Shown here in pieces: positions 1 to 6,052 of a stretch of DNA of 20,877 bases. Each line of letters starts with the position of its first letter. Positions within the stretch are counted from its first letter, which is position 1. The translations under genes were made by a program, and so were the position numbers. This DNA comes from Bacteroidales bacterium (lineage in GTDB: Bacteria > Bacteroidota > Bacteroidia > Bacteroidales > Muribaculaceae): NCBI GenBank assembly GCA_019416425.1, contig DXXK01000010.1, positions 1 through 20,877 on the forward strand, written 5' to 3'. Below the pieces are notes generated by a model. The model searched no databases. It had not been told where the DNA came from and was given only the letters and a program-made list of their open reading frames with translations.

Positions 1-189
1 GGAATCGCCTTCATTATGCATTATGCATTCTTCATTCTTAATTCCATTGACGAACTTCTCAAGGTCTTCCTCGAACCCGTTGACGTTCGGACCCAGGGGT
101 ACTACCCAGTTGTCGGCGAACGCCTCCTTTATGAAATCCATTTCCTTGCCCGACATGTGTGCCAGGCACAGCAAAATCCTATCACTCAT
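1..189 (-). CDS. DegT/DnrJ/EryC1/StrS-type PLP aminotransferase, N-terminal part (WcfR-like)
   Basis: ATG at 187-189 opens a frame that stays open to the left edge, giving 63 residues beginning MSDRILLCLAHMSGKEMDFI and continuing through NWVVPLGPNVNGFEEDLEKF. The pattern of helix, W[IV].xGP.v..FE..L..F is the usual N-terminus of sugar aminotransferases of the DegT/ArnB/PglE family. These are cytosolic PLP enzymes that aminate a nucleotide-linked 4-keto sugar. The gene starts 10 nt after the phosphoglycosyl transferase stop, so the two are co-transcribed, as wcfS and wcfR are in Bacteroides fragilis PSA, where the product is UDP-AATGal. The oddity is that residues 49-60 (IKNEECIMHNE region) are encoded by a short repeat also found between genes at 15020-15052, just before the place where the conserved SGTAA segment is expected. 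The catalytic lysine lies outside the window, so an intact enzyme cannot be confirmed. Confidence 0.75.
   Translation of the reverse strand, partial: MSDRILLCLAHMSGKEMDFIKEAFADNWVVPLGPNVNGFEEDLEKFVNGIKNEECIMHNEGDS
13..45. repeat. 33-nt dispersed repeat, copy 1 (inside an aminotransferase gene)
   Basis: The + strand reads ATTATGCATTATGCATTCTT and continues to position 45. A second copy at 15020-15052 matches at 31 of 33 positions in the same orientation. It holds two ATGCAT hexamers 7 nt apart. This copy is inside the reading frame of the aminotransferase at 1-189, while the other is intergenic. The segment has no open reading frame of its own, so it resembles a small dispersed repeat. Confidence 0.7.
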
Positions 190-199
190 ATTCTTGATA

Positions 200-805
200 T
201 TATATTAATTCGTTGTTGTATTTCATCCTTCGGCCCAGGACGGTGCAGACAATCATCTGGATGTCCTTGACGAAACTGTAGTTGTTCAGATAGTATCGGT
301 TGATTCTGACCTTGTCGGGGAAGATTACCTCGTCGTTGTAGCGCTGAGGATCTTCCTGAAGGGCCAGCAAATCCTCCTCGTCGCGGTATTTCAGCGAGGC
401 CGGCCCGGTAATGCCGGGACGGAGTTTAAGCACCTCGCGGTCATCGCCCTTCAGTTGGTCGGCATAACCGGGTACGTCAGGTCGCGGTCCGACAAAGCTC
501 ATGTCGCCGATAAGCACGTTCCACAGTTCCGGCAGTTCGTCCAGCTTGTAGTGACGCAGTTTGGCGCCGAGAGGGGTGATACGGCTCTCGCCGGCCACCG
601 AGACCGACGAGCCGCCATGATTCACGGTCATGGAGCGGAACTTGTACATGGTGAACAGGCGTCCGTGTCGACCTACGCGTTTCTGCTTGAAGATCACGGG
701 ACCGCCGGGCATCTTGACTTTGATCAGGATGGCCGTCACGGCAAGCACAGGCCACAGCACGGCCAGGCCGATAAACGACATCGACCTGTCAAATAACCAT
801 TTCAT
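200..805 (-). CDS. Initiating phosphoglycosyl transferase (bacterial sugar transferase, WcfS/PglC-like)
   Basis: A 201-residue protein of the bacterial sugar transferase family (PF02397), short monotopic form. It moves a sugar-1-phosphate from a UDP-sugar onto undecaprenyl phosphate and so starts each repeat unit on the inner face of the membrane. Visible motifs are an N-terminal hydrophobic segment (about 9-31), QKRVG (41-45), FTMYKFRSM (51-59), the catalytic Asp-Glu pair in KLDELPE (D89, E90) and FVGPRPD (104-110). The length matches PglC/WcfS rather than the long WbaP/WcaJ enzymes with extra membrane helices. The aminotransferase follows after 10 nt, which points to a 4-amino sugar substrate such as UDP-AATGal or UDP-bacillosamine. 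It is separated from the other polysaccharide genes by about 7 kb of unrelated cargo. ATG at 803-805 is the only sensible start. Substrate identity is inference. Confidence 0.92.
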   Translation of the reverse strand: MKWLFDRSMSFIGLAVLWPVLAVTAILIKVKMPGGPVIFKQKRVGRHGRLFTMYKFRSMTVNHGGSSVSVAGESRITPLGAKLRHYKLDELPELWNVLIGDMSFVGPRPDVPGYADQLKGDDREVLKLRPGITGPASLKYRDEEDLLALQEDPQRYNDEVIFPDKVRINRYYLNNYSFVKDIQMIVCTVLGRRMKYNNELI

Positions 806-986
806 AAATATTATGTGAAGCTGATATTAATCAGAGGAATCCACCCGACCCCATATGGACGCACGGCCAGAGCATCCGGCAATAGCACGTCATTCCGAGC
901 CGCGAAATAATAGTGTCGGTTTGCATGGCAAAGTCCTATCATTTGCCATTTTATTGAATTTTATTTATGTCAATCTCAATAATTCG

Positions 987-1039
987 TGTCAAAATCGTGC
1001 AAATTTAAACTCTGAGTTTAAATTTGCACGATTTTGACA
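987..1039. repeat. 26-bp perfect inverted repeat with a 1-nt centre
   Basis: The left arm 987-1012 (starting TGTCAAAATCGTGCAAATTT) is exactly complementary to the right arm 1014-1039, with T1013 between them. Both strands therefore carry TAAATTTG, which matches the Bacteroidetes -7 promoter consensus, but no TTTG lies at the right distance upstream. No U-run follows on either strand, so it is not an ordinary terminator. It lies directly upstream of the gene remnant at 1052-1162. It may be a mobile-element end or a regulatory palindrome. Confidence 0.8.
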
Positions 1040-1051
1040 TATATTCTCCGT

Positions 1052-1162
1052 TTGATCAAGAATCTTGACTATCTTAAAAAATTATTCGGCGACAAGGTAG
1101 TATCCGCCAGGGTTATCTACGACGGTACATTCATTCCGCCGAACATCGTGAACTTCCGCTAG
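1052..1162 (+). pseudogene. C-terminal remnant of a protein gene, possibly a DUF4143-type ATPase
   Basis: The + strand frame reads LIKNLDYLKKLFGDKVVSAR and then VIYDGTFIPPNIVNFR followed by a TAG stop at 1160-1162. The frame is blocked by TAA at 1019-1021, inside the palindrome, and there is no plausible start. It therefore looks like the last 35 or so codons of a larger gene whose body is gone. The ending, a lysine-rich helix, then [VI]xYDG and a final NFR, recalls the C-termini of the AAA_14/DUF4143 ATPases that are common in Bacteroidales. This is recognition from memory, not a search. It is the only protein-like sequence on the + strand in this gap. Confidence 0.35.
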
Positions 1163-1203
1163 TTATAACCGTTTCGCAATCCATCACTATCAGGAAGGCA
1201 GTA

Positions 1204-1248
1204 GCGCGGCACGGAGTGACGCGCATCAACCCGGACAAATGCCTTATG
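1204..1248 (+). repeat. 45-nt hairpin-plus-flank element, copy 1
   Basis: Arms GCGCGGCAC (1204-1212) and GTGACGCGC (1216-1224) pair with one mismatch around a GGA loop, followed by a flank beginning ATCAACCCGGACAAATGCC. The same 21-nt hairpin occurs without mismatch at 14982-15002, and the flank has a match (19 of 25) there on the opposite strand. Confidence 0.6.
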
Positions 1249-1280
1249 AACTTACCCGACCCGTAGGGACATGCCGAAGG

Positions 1281-1388
1281 CATGTTGGATTCAAGATGAC
1301 CGGAGAACCACTGAGCCCACAGGCTACGCATTGAAAAATCCCGCGCGGAGGACGCGGTACACGCAAAGGTTACGCAGTGAAACAGGTT
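1281..1388. repeat. Direct repeat, left copy, flanking the AAA/PD-(D/E)XK gene
   Basis: Two blocks match the region 3091-3185 in the same orientation. The first is a 16-nt block, CATGTTGGATTCAAGA at 1281-1296, with one mismatch. The second is a 61-nt block at 1328-1388 that matches 3125-3185 at 57 positions. The spacer between blocks is 31 nt here and 18 nt in the right copy. The repeat ends 4 nt before the stop codon of the AAA gene, so the two copies bracket that gene. Confidence 0.75.
1334..1357 (-). terminator. Rho-independent terminator after the AAA/PD-(D/E)XK gene
   Basis: Read on the minus strand, CCGCG (1357-1353), a 7-nt loop and CGCGG (1345-1341) are followed by GATTTTT. It starts 36 nt after the stop at 1393. 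The stem is short (5 bp) but pure G/C, and the U-run is in the right place. The same structure recurs at 3131-3154. Confidence 0.5.
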
Positions 1389-1392
1389 GGTG

Positions 1393-2955
1393 TCAATTTT
1401 GGATGACCCAGCCGTCTATGTTGCGGGTTTTGGGCGATATGTTTACGCCGACTTTTACAATCGGCTTTGTGTTCAGTGAGTTCTCGAATTGTAGGGCGTA
1501 GTCCTTTTCGTTGATCTGCGCCAATGCCTCCTCCGGAGTGCCGCCGTATTTGAATTCTATGATATATCTGGATTTCGGGGCGTCCATCACCATGTCCATT
1601 CGGCCACACGACGTGCGCTTCTCTACATCGACGTTCATGCCGACAAGACGGGCGATGATCAGTATATCCTTCTGCCACTGCGATTCCCGGTTGGTTTCCG
1701 ACATATATGGTATCCCTGCTAGAAATGATTGCAATTCATGCAGGAATCCATCGATATTGTCTTGTTTTATGAATCGTTTCAGCGAGCGCACGAAATCCTC
1801 TGAGCAATTTGCGTTTCCTCCTTGCACCGCATTCATCAGGTCCTTGAAGAACCCGTTGCGAACCTCCGTGTTGGGATAGCCGAGTGTAAACTCGTCTTCT
1901 TCGGAATCATATGCCTTGATGGTCAGGTATCCGGTATAGAAACATGCCAGTGCCACGTTATTGCCTAAGACATCGCCGCTGCTCAGTCGGGATTCGGAGA
2001 CGATTGTGCCATCTAAATCCAAAGTACCCCAGTCGTTTTTCAGAAACATGTTCAGTAGACGGGTAGGCGTGCCGGTCTGGAACCAATAGTCTCCGATTTT
2101 TTGAAAGTCTAAAGCTTTGAGCAGGCTGAATGGATTGTAAATGTCGACAAGGTTCTCGGAAAAGTGATAGCCATCATACTGTTTCTTCAGTCTAATCAAA
2201 GTCTCGTCGAAAGACCATCCATTTTTTTGTCCCAGCTTCTCTATTCCCTCATGAAAACTTGACAATAGTTCCTCGGTTGTTATGCCGCAGATTGCCGAGT
2301 AATCAGGCAGCAGCGATATGTCCGACAGGTTGTTGAAGCCATTGAAGATGCTGAGCTTGCCCAGTTTGCCTACACCGGTCAGGAACACGAACTTCAGGAT
2401 ACCCTCGTTTGCCTTCATGACGCGGTAGAAGTCGTGAAGCGTCCTGCGGTTGTCGGCCTCAAGCTCCGGATTGCCATATGCGTCAATCACCGGACTGTCG
2501 TACTCGTCGATCAGTATGACGACACGTTGTCCGCTCTGCCTGTATAGATGGCGGATAATCGTGTCAAAGCGCAGTTCCGGAGAATATTTGGACTCAGGGA
2601 TTCCATTTTCCATTTCCCATTCGGACATGGTCTTCTCCAGGAACAGCTCCAAATCGCCTGGATTCTTGTACCCTCCACGTGTGAAGTCCAGGTGCAGTAC
2701 CGGGTATTTGGTCCATTCCCCAGGCTCGAGTCGGTCGATGGCCAGACCGCTGAACAGCTCGCGATTGCCACGGAAGTATTGATCCATGGTGGAAATCAGC
2801 AGGCTTTTGCCGAAGCGGCGTGGGCGGCTCAGAAAGAAACTACCGCCAGGATTGGCAAGTTCATGGATGTATGCCGTCTTATCGACATAAAGATAGCCGA
2901 ACTCCCGCAGCTTACGGAAATCCTGGATGCCCACCGGATATAGAATCTTAGCCAT
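1393..2955 (-). CDS. AAA-ATPase-like protein with C-terminal PD-(D/E)XK nuclease domain
   Basis: A 520-residue protein of the family joining an N-terminal AAA-ATPase-like domain (PF09820) to a C-terminal PD-(D/E)XK domain (PF08011), usually present in many copies in gut Bacteroidetes. The N-terminus has the family signature YPVGIQDFRKLRE and YLYVDKT, then a Walker A-like SRPRRFGKSLL (43-53) and Walker B ILIDEYDSP (147-155). The nuclease core is visible as GRMD (D454), IIEFKY (E467, K469) and EALAQI (Q480), so the catalytic residues look intact. Length is typical. The biological role of the family is not settled. The gene has its own promoter (3053-3084) and terminator (1334-1357) and sits between imperfect direct repeats, so it is a self-contained unit dropped among polysaccharide genes. 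ATG at 2953-2955 fits the family N-terminus. Confidence 0.92.
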   Translation of the reverse strand: MAKILYPVGIQDFRKLREFGYLYVDKTAYIHELANPGGSFFLSRPRRFGKSLLISTMDQYFRGNRELFSGLAIDRLEPGEWTKYPVLHLDFTRGGYKNPGDLELFLEKTMSEWEMENGIPESKYSPELRFDTIIRHLYRQSGQRVVILIDEYDSPVIDAYGNPELEADNRRTLHDFYRVMKANEGILKFVFLTGVGKLGKLSIFNGFNNLSDISLLPDYSAICGITTEELLSSFHEGIEKLGQKNGWSFDETLIRLKKQYDGYHFSENLVDIYNPFSLLKALDFQKIGDYWFQTGTPTRLLNMFLKNDWGTLDLDGTIVSESRLSSGDVLGNNVALACFYTGYLTIKAYDSEEDEFTLGYPNTEVRNGFFKDLMNAVQGGNANCSEDFVRSLKRFIKQDNIDGFLHELQSFLAGIPYMSETNRESQWQKDILIIARLVGMNVDVEKRTSCGRMDMVMDAPKSRYIIEFKYGGTPEEALAQINEKDYALQFENSLNTKPIVKVGVNISPKTRNIDGWVIQN

Positions 2956-3052
2956 TTCTACGTATCTCTATTACTTGTACGCCAATCCTGGAACAGCAGG
3001 AACGTCTTATTATTACAACAACTATTATATTGTCGTATCTCCTACTCGGCTA

Positions 3053-3084
3053 CAAATATACATCTTTTTTCGTCAACTACCAAA
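3053..3084 (-). promoter_or_regulatory. Bacteroidetes-type promoter for the AAA/PD-(D/E)XK gene
   Basis: On the minus strand, TTTG (3084-3081) is followed after exactly 20 nt by TATATTTG (3060-3053). This matches the -33 TTTG and -7 TAnnTTTG elements of the main Bacteroides sigma factor at a normal spacing. A start site near 3045 would leave an untranslated leader of about 90 nt before the ATG at 2955. Confidence 0.65.
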
Positions 3085-3090
3085 CTTAGG

Positions 3091-3185
3091 CACGTTGGAT
3101 TCAAGACTGAATTAGCATGAGGATGCATTGAAAAATCCCGCGCGGAGGACGCGGTGCACGCAAAGGTTATGCGGAGAAACAGGTT
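3091..3185. repeat. Direct repeat, right copy, flanking the AAA/PD-(D/E)XK gene
   Basis: CACGTTGGATTCAAGA at 3091-3106 and the 61-nt block 3125-3185 match 1281-1296 and 1328-1388 (57 of 61 in the long block). It lies just upstream of the gene's promoter, so the two repeats enclose promoter, gene and stop codon, about 1.8 kb between equivalent points. Confidence 0.75.
3131..3154 (-). terminator. Terminator-like hairpin downstream of the three-gene cassette
   Basis: This is the same CCGCG, 7-nt loop, CGCGG, GATTTTT structure as at 1334-1357, in the same orientation, inside the right copy of the direct repeat. It is about 260 nt past the stop of the membrane protein gene and just before the AAA gene promoter, so it could separate the two transcripts. 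Confidence 0.45.
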
Positions 3186-3215
3186 CGCCTGAAGGCCAAT
3201 GCCGTCCGTATGGCT

Positions 3216-3315
3216 GACCCCGGGAGGGGTCTCACAACTTAGGCCCACGTCAAAAGGCGCAGCCTCTTTGACGTGGGGAAGGGGTCGTCAACGACCCCCG
3301 ACCGCGGGGTGGTCG
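3216..3315. other. Cluster of four consecutive hairpins
   Basis: Within 100 nt there are GACCCC/GGGGTC (3216-3221, 3226-3231), CCCACGTCAAA/TTTGACGTGGG (3244-3254, 3267-3277, with 3 more pairs inside past a bulged C), GGGGTCGT/ACGACCCC (3281-3288, 3291-3298) and CGACC/GGTCG (3299-3303, 3311-3315). All arms are perfect. None is followed by a U-run. The cluster lies in the 457-nt gene-free gap 2956-3412, between the cassette and the terminator-like hairpin at 3131-3154. It could be a structured 3' end, a small RNA, or stacked REP-like elements. Confidence 0.7.
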
Positions 3316-3332
3316 CGCAATAATATCTTGAA

Positions 3333-3410
3333 TTGTGTATGGCCGCGCAATTAGCCATTTTCAACCGTGGTCCAATAATTGAACACTAACCAAAAAATGG
3401 AACATTAACA
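3333..3410. repeat. Cassette-flanking repeat, left copy
   Basis: Positions 3333-3391 match 7808-7866 at 52 of 59 positions in the same orientation, 35 of 37 in the part 3355-3391. The core on the minus strand is GTTAGTGTTCAATTATTGGA. Immediately beside it, 3392-3410, is a weaker second unit (TTAATGTTCCATTTTTTGG) that ends 2 nt before the cassette's last stop codon. Together with the right copy it brackets the three-gene cassette. Confidence 0.7.
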
Positions 3411-3412
3411 TG

Positions 3413-4402
3413 TTAGTTACCGAACAGCGACTTCATGTATTCAATAATCTTTTTTAGACTGAGTTCCAGCTCTTCGGACGTATCAGAAGATGCGTTAAGA
3501 GTCAATTTAATGGCTTTGCGCAATTCATCCTTTGTATTATCGATCACACGACGAGAGCCCATTTTGTGGATTGTGTTCGATTCCCGGCACATGAAATCGT
3601 AGATACGAATCAAAATATGAAGCAAAGTTTCTTTGCACTTTGCAGGGTCTTCAATTAGTGATTTATCGTTGCAGAATTCCCATAATCCTTGACGCATGTC
3701 GCGTAAGATGTTTTTCAGTATATCCTGTCCATTTGGAAATGTATCGATAATATTGTCTTCCCATGCAGCAGATAGGCTGTTGATTTGTTCATGGAAAGAT
3801 AATCTTTTCATGGTGAGTTCGGCTTTATCTACTTTTTCTTTATATTTGTCGCTTTCTTTTTTTAAATCATCTTTAATATCCTCAGCATCGGTTCGTATGA
3901 CTCTCATTTCCTGTTCATTGGAGATGCGAAACCGATACTCGGCAAGGGCGGGTATTAAAACACCGAGGGCAGCAATCAGGGCAATCCAGAACGAGAGCCA
4001 TAAAGTCAGTTTGTCAATATTGTTATTTGTCTCCTGACGGATGTCAAGCAACAATTCATTCTGTTGCCTGATAATAAACTTTTGATTCGCCAACACTTTA
4101 TGTATTAGAACCGGGCTAAGTTTATTGTTGCTGATTACTTTATTCTTGGTAGTACTATCATTTTTTGATATCCCGGTAATATTGATGTCGGCAATGGAAT
4201 CCATGGCTTGAATCTCGCACATTATGGAATCGTACTTTTCTGATAATGAGACTGGAACTGTGCGAGATGGAATGCTATGACCGCATGAATTCATCGAAAA
4301 CATAATGCATACGGCCACTATAATCACTACTACCAGAACAACTGTTCCTATAGAAATCGTCTTAAGCCATCTTGTGGAAATGTTACCGTGTTTGTCAGTC
4401 AT
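3413..4402 (-). CDS. Two-helix membrane protein with coiled coil, third gene of the PRTase/ATPase cassette
   Basis: I do not recognise a family. From the ATG at 4400-4402 (MTDKHGNIS) the protein has 329 residues, with a membrane helix at about 14-36, a stretch of about 95 residues, a second helix at about 133-154 (LWLSFWIALIAALGVLIPAL), and then a charged, probably coiled-coil segment at about 161-205 and a helical C-terminal domain of about 125 residues. The hydrophilic C-terminal two thirds probably faces the cytoplasm. The frame is open further upstream. An ATG at 4451-4453 would overlap the end of the ATPase gene by 11 nt, but the segment it adds looks unlike a normal N-terminus, so I prefer the later ATG, 40 nt after the ATPase stop. 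In a defence setting such a protein could be the membrane-acting effector, which is inference. No enzyme motif is visible. Confidence 0.75.
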   Translation of the reverse strand: MTDKHGNISTRWLKTISIGTVVLVVVIIVAVCIMFSMNSCGHSIPSRTVPVSLSEKYDSIMCEIQAMDSIADINITGISKNDSTTKNKVISNNKLSPVLIHKVLANQKFIIRQQNELLLDIRQETNNNIDKLTLWLSFWIALIAALGVLIPALAEYRFRISNEQEMRVIRTDAEDIKDDLKKESDKYKEKVDKAELTMKRLSFHEQINSLSAAWEDNIIDTFPNGQDILKNILRDMRQGLWEFCNDKSLIEDPAKCKETLLHILIRIYDFMCRESNTIHKMGSRRVIDNTKDELRKAIKLTLNASSDTSEELELSLKKIIEYMKSLFGN

Positions 4403-4442
4403 TTTGAGATTATTGTGTAACTGGGTGAATTTTATATACAGC

Positions 4443-5978
4443 TCATAAAACATCTTCAATTCGAATGCTTTGAAATTTATCAAGGTTGTCAACATTACGA
4501 GTATCATCAATCACCTGGAAATCCCGATAATATCCCGGACGTTCCTTGTCACCATCCTCGATTTGGTCCCATTCAAAGATTCGTGCGAATTTTGCAGGAA
4601 CCCCACTCTGTCGCATTCCTCGGTATGCTTCTTCGGCGATTACATCGTCCTGTGTGAACAAGATGACTTGTAATGAGCCGGTGGTGAGATTCTTATCCTT
4701 TTCATTGTCACCCAGACAATGTAGTTTATTCATGAAAGACATGACTTTATCCCTGTTCTCAAAATCGCTTGAATCGAAAATATCGTCAATTATAAACGGA
4801 TAATTATTGCCGTAATATTCACGTGCGAACAGGAACAGAGCTGCTTTGAAAGCGACATAGAATAATTTCTGTCTGAAGTTATTGAGATAGAATGCCGGGG
4901 ATACTTTAAGAATTGATGTGGAATCGGTTGAGTATGGATTGCGAGGAGTTATTATAATGGAAAGGGACAGATATCCATCATATATAATCTCAGCCTCCTT
5001 GATATCGTCCCCCATAAAGTCCGATACAAGCTTGTTTAATATATCAGTGGCGCGGGTGGCAAGTTTCTCGAGAAATTCTTTATAGCGATTTTCAAGATAT
5101 TCTTTGCAATTGACAAATTCAGATATGTCACTCTCAGACTTTGTTAAAGCATTATTCATCTCCTTTAACTTGTCTATGTTGGTTTGACATTCTTTAATTT
5201 GGATGTCAAGGGAATCTTGTTGAGTTGAATCTGACTCTAATTTTAATAATAGCAGTTTCGCTTCTTCAAGATCTCTATTGTCTTCTTTATACTTCTCATG
5301 CGCCTCGCGCAGATTCTCAACTAAGATTCTCAGATTCTCTAAATTGAGCTGTTCCGCTATGAATTCCTTTTTTATCCCGCCCTGTATCAATGTCTCAATG
5401 TCCCGGCCGGAACAAAGACAGGCCGGAGGAAATCTATATTCCGATGAGTCACCACTCACTCTATATAAGAGTTGTTTTTCTTTCTGAAAACTGCTGACTG
5501 TTTCAATAACTGCCATTCCGTTTTCTGGGTGTGGCGAAAATAGATTTTTCATGTAGTCAGTCCGTTCATCCTTCTCCATCTCAACTTTATCGATGGACTC
5601 AAGACGTCCGAGCATGGTCATTTCCAACGCATGGAACAGGGTGGTCTTGCCAACACCATTACGTCCGATATATACGCAGGATATAGGTATTCCGTTATCA
5701 CTGGTGAAGTCAAGTCGGTAGAATTTTCCATTATCGGGATACTTTCTTATACACCTCACATATAAAGATTTGAATTTGAGGTTCGAATGCTCATATTGAG
5801 TTCGTCTCGGAGTTTTAGGAGGTGCACTGGATCCTATATATCCCAGTATTTGATCTGGTTCTGGAATTTGATGAGTATTTTCAATGATATAGGCAAGATT
5901 TTTAACAAAATTTGCTTCGCGTCCTTCCTTTACTTCTTGATCGCAATAATCCAATAATATATTGATTGGAATATTCAT
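4443..5978 (-). CDS. SMC/RecF-like coiled-coil ATPase, second gene of the cassette
   Basis: A 511-residue ATPase with the ABC/SMC layout. An N-terminal helical part (1-70) has no clear match. Walker A is GRNGVGKTT (105-113), a central coiled coil spans about 205-315, and Walker B is YPFIIDDI (393-400) followed by FDSSD. The usual LSGGQ signature is not present, and its place is taken by NNFRQKLFYVAFKAALF (366-382). The switch histidine is replaced in VILFTQDD (438-445). These traits are common in the diverged AAA_13/AAA_15-like ATPases of defence systems such as those in Septu, PARIS and retrons. ATG at 5976-5978 is used; a TTG three codons earlier is less likely. It lies 74 nt after the PRTase-like gene and 40 nt before the membrane gene, so the three form one unit. 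It probably senses or assembles with its partners rather than transporting anything, since it has no membrane part. Confidence 0.85.
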   Translation of the reverse strand: MNIPINILLDYCDQEVKEGREANFVKNLAYIIENTHQIPEPDQILGYIGSSAPPKTPRRTQYEHSNLKFKSLYVRCIRKYPDNGKFYRLDFTSDNGIPISCVYIGRNGVGKTTLFHALEMTMLGRLESIDKVEMEKDERTDYMKNLFSPHPENGMAVIETVSSFQKEKQLLYRVSGDSSEYRFPPACLCSGRDIETLIQGGIKKEFIAEQLNLENLRILVENLREAHEKYKEDNRDLEEAKLLLLKLESDSTQQDSLDIQIKECQTNIDKLKEMNNALTKSESDISEFVNCKEYLENRYKEFLEKLATRATDILNKLVSDFMGDDIKEAEIIYDGYLSLSIIITPRNPYSTDSTSILKVSPAFYLNNFRQKLFYVAFKAALFLFAREYYGNNYPFIIDDIFDSSDFENRDKVMSFMNKLHCLGDNEKDKNLTTGSLQVILFTQDDVIAEEAYRGMRQSGVPAKFARIFEWDQIEDGDKERPGYYRDFQVIDDTRNVDNLDKFQSIRIEDVL

Positions 5979-6052
5979 ATATGTCAAGTGTTTACCATCC
6001 AGTTCTTAGAGAATCGGATGAATGATGATAAAAGTATTAAATATACGGTAGT

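Larger units (their letters stand above)
806..1392. other. Gene-free spacer with repeats between the sugar transferase and the AAA/nuclease gene
   Basis: This 587-nt gap has no intact gene. From high to low coordinates it holds a terminator-like hairpin next to the AAA gene's stop, part of a direct repeat, a small perfect hairpin (ACATGCC, GAA, GGCATGT at 1269-1285), a 45-nt element with a second copy near 14980, the gene remnant at 1052-1162 and the 26-bp palindrome at 987-1039. From about 806 to 980 I see nothing recognisable. No convincing promoter for the sugar transferase gene was found, so how it is transcribed past the terminator is unclear. Confidence 0.7.

Noticed and set aside
987..1039. 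Rho-independent terminator
   Set aside because: The arms are A+T-rich at the tip and no U-run follows on either strand.
2450..2943. Open frames of 110-131 codons on the + strand opposite the AAA/nuclease gene
   Set aside because: They overlap the conserved ATPase domain and have no recognisable start context or motif.
3042..3248. 68-codon minus-strand frame between the cassette and the AAA gene
   Set aside because: It spans the direct repeat and the promoter of the AAA gene, and its translation shows no protein-like pattern.
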